Origin: Gammaproteobacteria bacterium
GTDB taxonomy: Bacteria > Pseudomonadota > Gammaproteobacteria > DAOWEP01
Length of the DNA: 7,944 nucleotides
Reading direction: 5' to 3'
Assembly (NCBI GenBank): GCA_030638455.1
Contig: DAOWEP010000095.1
Coordinates: 1 to 7,944, forward strand
The notes beneath the pieces were generated by a model that worked only from the letters and a program-made list of their open reading frames with translations, made no database searches and was not told the origin of the DNA. Positions 6,394 through 7,944 of this stretch are shown one piece after another; position 1 is the first letter of the stretch; every line of letters begins with the position of its first letter. The position numbers and the translations under genes are program-made.

Positions 6394-7944
6394 ATGAAAC
6401 ATCACCTTAAACAACTACTTGAGCAAGCAGTAGCCTCTCTTAAACAGCAGGGAACACTGCCGGAAGAAATCCAGCCCAGCATTCAAATTGAAAATACCCG
6501 CGACAGTAGTCATGGTGATTTCGCCAGCAATATCGCCATGATGCTGACCAAACAAGCCAAATGTAAGCCCCGTGATCTGGCTCAAAAGATCATTGAATCT
6601 ATACCCGCTTCTGATCAGGTTGCCAAAGTCGAGATTGCAGGCCCCGGTTTTATCAATTTTTTTATGGCGCCAACAGCCTTCCATGAGGTCATCCGTTCTG
6701 TTCTAAAGCAGGGTGACCGCTACGGGAAAAGTAACCTCGGGCAGGGCAAACCGGTACAGGTAGAATTTGTTTCGGCCAACCCGACCGGGCCACTGCATGT
6801 TGGGCATGGTCGTGGTGCTGCCTACGGTGCAACGGTTGCCGACTTACTGGAGGCAATTGGCTACAAGGTTCACCGCGAATATTATGTCAATGACGCTGGC
6901 AGGCAAATGGACATCCTCGCCACCAGTGTTTATTTACGTTATCTCGATTTTTCCGGTGTTGAAATTCCTTTCCCGTCCAATGCCTACCAGGGGGATTATG
7001 TCCAGGATTTTGCGGCGACATTGCACAGAACCTACGGCAACGACCTGAGTCATCCAGCCGAAACCGTGATGAAAGACATCCCCCCGGATGAACCGCAGGG
7101 TGGCGATAAGGAGGTACACATCGATGCGCTTATTAATCGGACAAAGGAATTACTCGGCCCTGAAAAATATCGCGAGGTATTTGACCTTGGCCTGAATGAA
7201 GTATTGAATAATATTCGTCAGGACCTGAAGGAACTCGGGATTGAATATGATGAATGGTTTTCAGAGCGATCTTTAATGGAATCAGGCGCTGTCGATAAAG
7301 CCATTGAACGATTGAAGGCATCCAACCACATTTACGAGAAGAATGGCGCGCTCTGGTTTAAGTCTACCGACTTCGAGGATGAAAAAGACCGGGTGGTGGT
7401 ACGTGACAACGGCCAGAAGACCTACTTTGCATCCGACATCGCCTATCACGCCAATAAACTGGAGCGTGGTTTTGAACGTGTGATTGATATCTGGGGTGCG
7501 GACCATCATGGCTACATCCCGCGGGTAAGGGCTGCCTTAAGGGCGATCGGTGACGATGACAGTAAACTGGATGTCTTGCTGGTGCAATTTGCATCGCTTT
7601 ACCGTAATGGTGAGAAAGTACAGATGTCTACGCGGTCAGGTGAATATGTCACGCTGCGTGAACTGCGCCAGGAAGTCGGCAATGATGCCACTCGATTCTT
7701 TTATGTCATGCGTAAATGTGAGCAGCATATGGACTTTGATCTGGATCTTGCCAAGTCCCGATCAAATGAAAACCCCGTGTACTACATTCAATACGCGCAT
7801 GCTCGTGTTTGCAGCGTACTGCAACAGATGAAGGAAAAGGGGCTGGAAAGGAATGAGGATCGCGGAGCTGAAAATTTACATCTATTGAATGAGCCACATG
7901 AACAAGGCCTGATGTTAAAAATAAGTCGTTATCCGCAGGTGCTG
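6394..7944 (+). CDS. argS: Arginyl-tRNA synthetase (3' end missing)
   Basis: The frame is open from ATG 6394 to the window edge, giving 517 residues; the family usually has about 560-590. The enzyme charges tRNA-Arg with arginine in the cytoplasm, using ATP and needing bound tRNA for activation. Visible: the N-terminal additional domain about 1-95, ending in the GPGFINF motif; the class I HIGH motif as HVGH at 135-138 after SANPTGPL; YVNDAGRQMD shortly after; GADHHGYIPR around 369-377; and the KMSK-equivalent QMSTR at 410-414 in GEKVQMSTRSG. The lysine normally first in KMSK is replaced by Gln, which is usual in this group of ArgRS. The DALR anticodon-binding domain begins around YYIQYAHAR (463) and is cut off. 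No Shine-Dalgarno sequence is visible upstream, but the next Met codons (about residues 50-51) fall inside the N-terminal domain. The gap to priA is 291 bp and largely filled by the palindromic element, so a separate promoter is plausible. Confidence 0.96.
   Translation, partial: MKHHLKQLLEQAVASLKQQGTLPEEIQPSIQIENTRDSSHGDFASNIAMMLTKQAKCKPRDLAQKIIESIPASDQVAKVEIAGPGFINFFMAPTAFHEVIRSVLKQGDRYGKSNLGQGKPVQVEFVSANPTGPLHVGHGRGAAYGATVADLLEAIGYKVHREYYVNDAGRQMDILATSVYLRYLDFSGVEIPFPSNAYQGDYVQDFAATLHRTYGNDLSHPAETVMKDIPPDEPQGGDKEVHIDALINRTKELLGPEKYREVFDLGLNEVLNNIRQDLKELGIEYDEWFSERSLMESGAVDKAIERLKASNHIYEKNGALWFKSTDFEDEKDRVVVRDNGQKTYFASDIAYHANKLERGFERVIDIWGADHHGYIPRVRAALRAIGDDDSKLDVLLVQFASLYRNGEKVQMSTRSGEYVTLRELRQEVGNDATRFFYVMRKCEQHMDFDLDLAKSRSNENPVYYIQYAHARVCSVLQQMKEKGLERNEDRGAENLHLLNEPHEQGLMLKISRYPQVL

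Noticed and set aside
7600..7640. Degenerate KMSK (QMSTR) in argS as a sign of an inactive gene
   Set aside because: Loss of the first lysine is a known variation in bacterial arginyl-tRNA synthetases, and the rest of the protein is intact and in frame.

Overview
The window reads as chromosomal DNA of a gammaproteobacterial sulfur oxidiser of moderate GC content. Three points support this: a gene for the sulfur-oxidation flavoprotein DsrL at the left edge, an E. coli-like PriA in which all eight zinc cysteines align with the E. coli residues at a constant offset, and a priA-argS order that I recall as common in gammaproteobacteria. Genus cannot be judged from the sequence.

Left part (1-1554, + strand): the C-terminal three quarters of dsrL, an iron-sulfur flavoprotein that links siroheme sulfite reductase chemistry (DsrAB, reverse Dsr pathway) to the NAD(P) pool. 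The gene enters from outside the window, and no other dsr gene follows it.

Middle-left (1638-3163, - strand): two genes convergent with dsrL. The first in transcription order is a response regulator with an HD-GYP cyclic-di-GMP phosphodiesterase output domain. After it comes a small membrane protein of unknown function with a double-CxxC zinc ribbon.

Centre (3164-3888): a 725-bp AT-rich region with no credible gene, between the divergent HD-GYP gene and priA. It is the most interesting part of the window. It holds three exact matches to the DnaA-box consensus TTATNCACA and two one-mismatch boxes within about 215 bp, arranged as two inverted pairs. Between the pairs lie a 22-base run of pure A/T and an extended -10 promoter element pointing at priA. 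It could be a replication origin, a DnaA-titrating site or a DnaA-controlled promoter for priA; the sequence alone does not decide.

Right part (3889-7944, + strand): priA, the complete replication-restart helicase, then a 291-bp gap that contains a 191-bp imperfect palindromic element (MITE- or REP-like), then argS, the arginyl-tRNA synthetase, cut by the right edge before most of its anticodon-binding domain. No tRNA, rRNA, CRISPR array or transposase gene was seen. Apart from the two edge truncations, all genes are intact.
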